A stretch of 16,127 nt of DNA from Thermoplasmata archaeon (GTDB taxonomy: Archaea > Thermoplasmatota > E2 > DHVEG-1 > B18-G2): the NCBI GenBank assembly GCA_021163455.1, contig JAGGWT010000140.1:1-16127 (forward strand), in the 5' to 3' direction. The notes under the pieces are model-generated. The model did no database searches. It had not been told where the DNA came from and worked only from the letters and a program-made list of their open reading frames with translations. Position numbers and translations under genes: made by a program. Shown piece by piece: positions 14,821 through 16,127 of the stretch (the first letter of the stretch is position 1; the number at the start of each line of letters is the position of its first letter).

Positions 14821-16127
14821 TTATACCACCTCATACCACTTGTAGTTCCACAATAACCATGCGGACCATTCTTTGGGAAGAGGTTTATCTCCGAGTATCC
14901 ATATTCTTGGTACTATACCATTTACCGTGTCCCACTGTATGGTTCTGGTTATATTCAGAAAATCTGTGGCTATTAGCTTGAAGCCGTATCTGTAGGTATC
15001 ATTCTCTTTCTCACCGTAACCAAACTCCAGTTGCAATTCTCTTCCTATCGCCTTATTAAAGGTGTAGATGGTGAAATGTCCGGTATCTCCCCATTCCCAG
15101 TCAATCTTGATTTTTCTGTCACCATATAGAGACACATAGCCATACAGTTTGAATTTATCCGAGGAGACATTCGCGAAGGTGATATTAACATCTCTGTTCA
15201 ACTTCATAAGGAAGAAACCCTCTTTACCTATGGTCCAGGAGCAAGAGATATTGAAAAGGTATCCCTCATGATACACATATATTCTCAGATTGGTGAGTTT
15301 GGTTATTTTTCCTTTCCATTTGAAATTGGATATTGCGCCTGGGTGAGGTGAGTCCCAGGACACACCAAAATCATCCGTTGCAACCCCATCGAAACCAATG
15401 ACCAGGAATCTGGTATCATTCTTTACATCCAGAACCGTTATGTTTGCTCCCAGCATATCTTTGTTATTGGTATCAAATGTTATGAAAGCATGTTTTTCTT
15501 TTCTGTATGGAATCCCCCACTTTACACTCATGGAGCCATCTTTTATGGTGAACAATCCATCTATCTTCCAGTTTTTGAAATAGAGAGTTGTCGAAATCTC
15601 TGTTGGAGAGCCCGAATATTTGCTCAGGGAAATGTTTCCCTGAAGAAGGACATTTATAAAACCTTCAACCCGAAGCCTTCTGGGAAAGTTCTTTATGCTC
15701 ATAAAGGGTTCTTCACTGTTGTTGATATAGAGATTTATTTCATTGATGTTACCCGACATGCTTAAATCAGCAAATCCATAGATTGAAAGGGGTGAGAATC
15801 CAATCCTTGCTCCCCATTTCGCCTCTATACTCGGTGGAACGTGGGTAAGCTCAAGTTTGATTGGGGTATTGTTCTCGACAGATTCGACCGAATAAGTGAC
15901 ATCAAAGGATCTATCACTTTCATATATGAATTCTCCTCCAAGTACGGAAAGGTCGAATGACATGTGTGAGGGGAGAGGGTTTATGGTGAAGGTGTGGATT
16001 TTGTTGGGATTTCCGTCGATGTAACTTCTGAAAACTATACGGGTTTTTGCGCCGCCATCCTTGCCAAAAGAGTAGTGGACCTTGAGATCTCTGGGTATGG
16101 TTGTTATATGCAGTTCTGTGGCCGGCA
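14821..16127 (-). CDS. Exported beta-rich glycoprotein-like protein, 5' end outside window
   Basis: The frame is open to the window edge, so the ATG at 15963 is an internal Met; 434 residues are visible. Codons upstream of it read PATELHITTIPRDLKVHYSF and onward, in the same beta-rich style as the rest. I do not recognise the family. The protein is almost all alternating beta strands with many aromatic residues and about ten N-x-S/T sequons (GNIS, ANIT, KNDT, FNIS, VNIT, ANVS, ENDT, LNIT and others), as expected outside the cell. It ends LPKEWSAWLLWNYKWYEVV, a Trp/Tyr-rich tail without a membrane helix. The stop is 2 nt before the next gene, whose Shine-Dalgarno lies within the last codons here. 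The two should be co-transcribed and translationally coupled. A signal peptide would be beyond the edge. Confidence 0.8.
   Translation of the reverse strand, partial: PATELHITTIPRDLKVHYSFGKDGGAKTRIVFRSYIDGNPNKIHTFTINPLPSHMSFDLSVLGGEFIYESDRSFDVTYSVESVENNTPIKLELTHVPPSIEAKWGARIGFSPLSIYGFADLSMSGNINEINLYINNSEEPFMSIKNFPRRLRVEGFINVLLQGNISLSKYSGSPTEISTTLYFKNWKIDGLFTIKDGSMSVKWGIPYRKEKHAFITFDTNNKDMLGANITVLDVKNDTRFLVIGFDGVATDDFGVSWDSPHPGAISNFKWKGKITKLTNLRIYVYHEGYLFNISCSWTIGKEGFFLMKLNRDVNITFANVSSDKFKLYGYVSLYGDRKIKIDWEWGDTGHFTIYTFNKAIGRELQLEFGYGEKENDTYRYGFKLIATDFLNITRTIQWDTVNGIVPRIWILGDKPLPKEWSAWLLWNYKWYEVV
14825..14832 (-). promoter_or_regulatory. Shine-Dalgarno of the propeller protein gene
   Basis: GAGGTGGT on the minus strand overlaps the last Glu-Val-Val codons of the upstream gene and lies 6 nt before the ATG at 14818. 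It supports both that start and translational coupling. Confidence 0.7.

Overview
The window is archaeal chromosome. The housekeeping genes are archaeal types: the GatD asparaginase-like subunit of Glu-tRNA(Gln) amidotransferase, the NMD3 ribosome-associated zinc protein, an indolepyruvate:ferredoxin oxidoreductase (IorA/IorB) and a ThiD-ThiN fusion. Promoters show TATA boxes about 25-30 nt before start codons, several of them leaderless. AGA/AGG arginine codons, ATA isoleucine codons and large secreted beta-rich proteins fit a euryarchaeal or Thermoplasmatota-like anaerobe, but the lineage is inference. No tRNA, rRNA, CRISPR array, insertion sequence or integrase gene was seen.

Left part (1-8260) holds compact metabolic and information-processing genes: the 3' end of an Fpg/Nei DNA glycosylase (+); a convergent, overlapping tRNA pseudouridine synthase TruA (-); a DUF4870-type membrane protein (-); gatD (+); the overlapping operon iorA-iorB-nmd3 (-); and, divergent from iorA across a 76-bp promoter region, the thiD-thiN fusion (+). 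Its 3' end overlaps a tiny nine-cysteine DUF6485-like gene (-). IorA is a thiamine-diphosphate enzyme and ThiDN makes the thiamine precursor, so the shared promoter region between them is functionally suggestive.

Right part (8280-16127) is about 7.8 kb of minus-strand genes for exported or membrane proteins. In transcription order they are: a beta-rich sequon-laden protein whose 5' end lies outside the window; an 889-aa secreted protein with a DUF2341-like domain, a probable seven-bladed propeller and C-terminal Ig-like domains; a 241-aa membrane protein of unknown family; and a 968-aa membrane-anchored protein with a C25 (gingipain-like) caspase-fold peptidase domain. The first two are separated by only 2 nt and should be co-transcribed. 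The last two have their own TATA boxes. Together they look like a cell-surface or extracellular protein-processing locus; that joint role is inference.

Translation signals are mixed. gatD, thiDN, truA, the DUF6485-like gene and the 241-aa gene look leaderless, while the DUF4870 gene, the peptidase gene and the propeller gene have clear Shine-Dalgarno sequences. The promoter positions argue against the longest possible starts of truA, iorA and the DUF6485-like gene.
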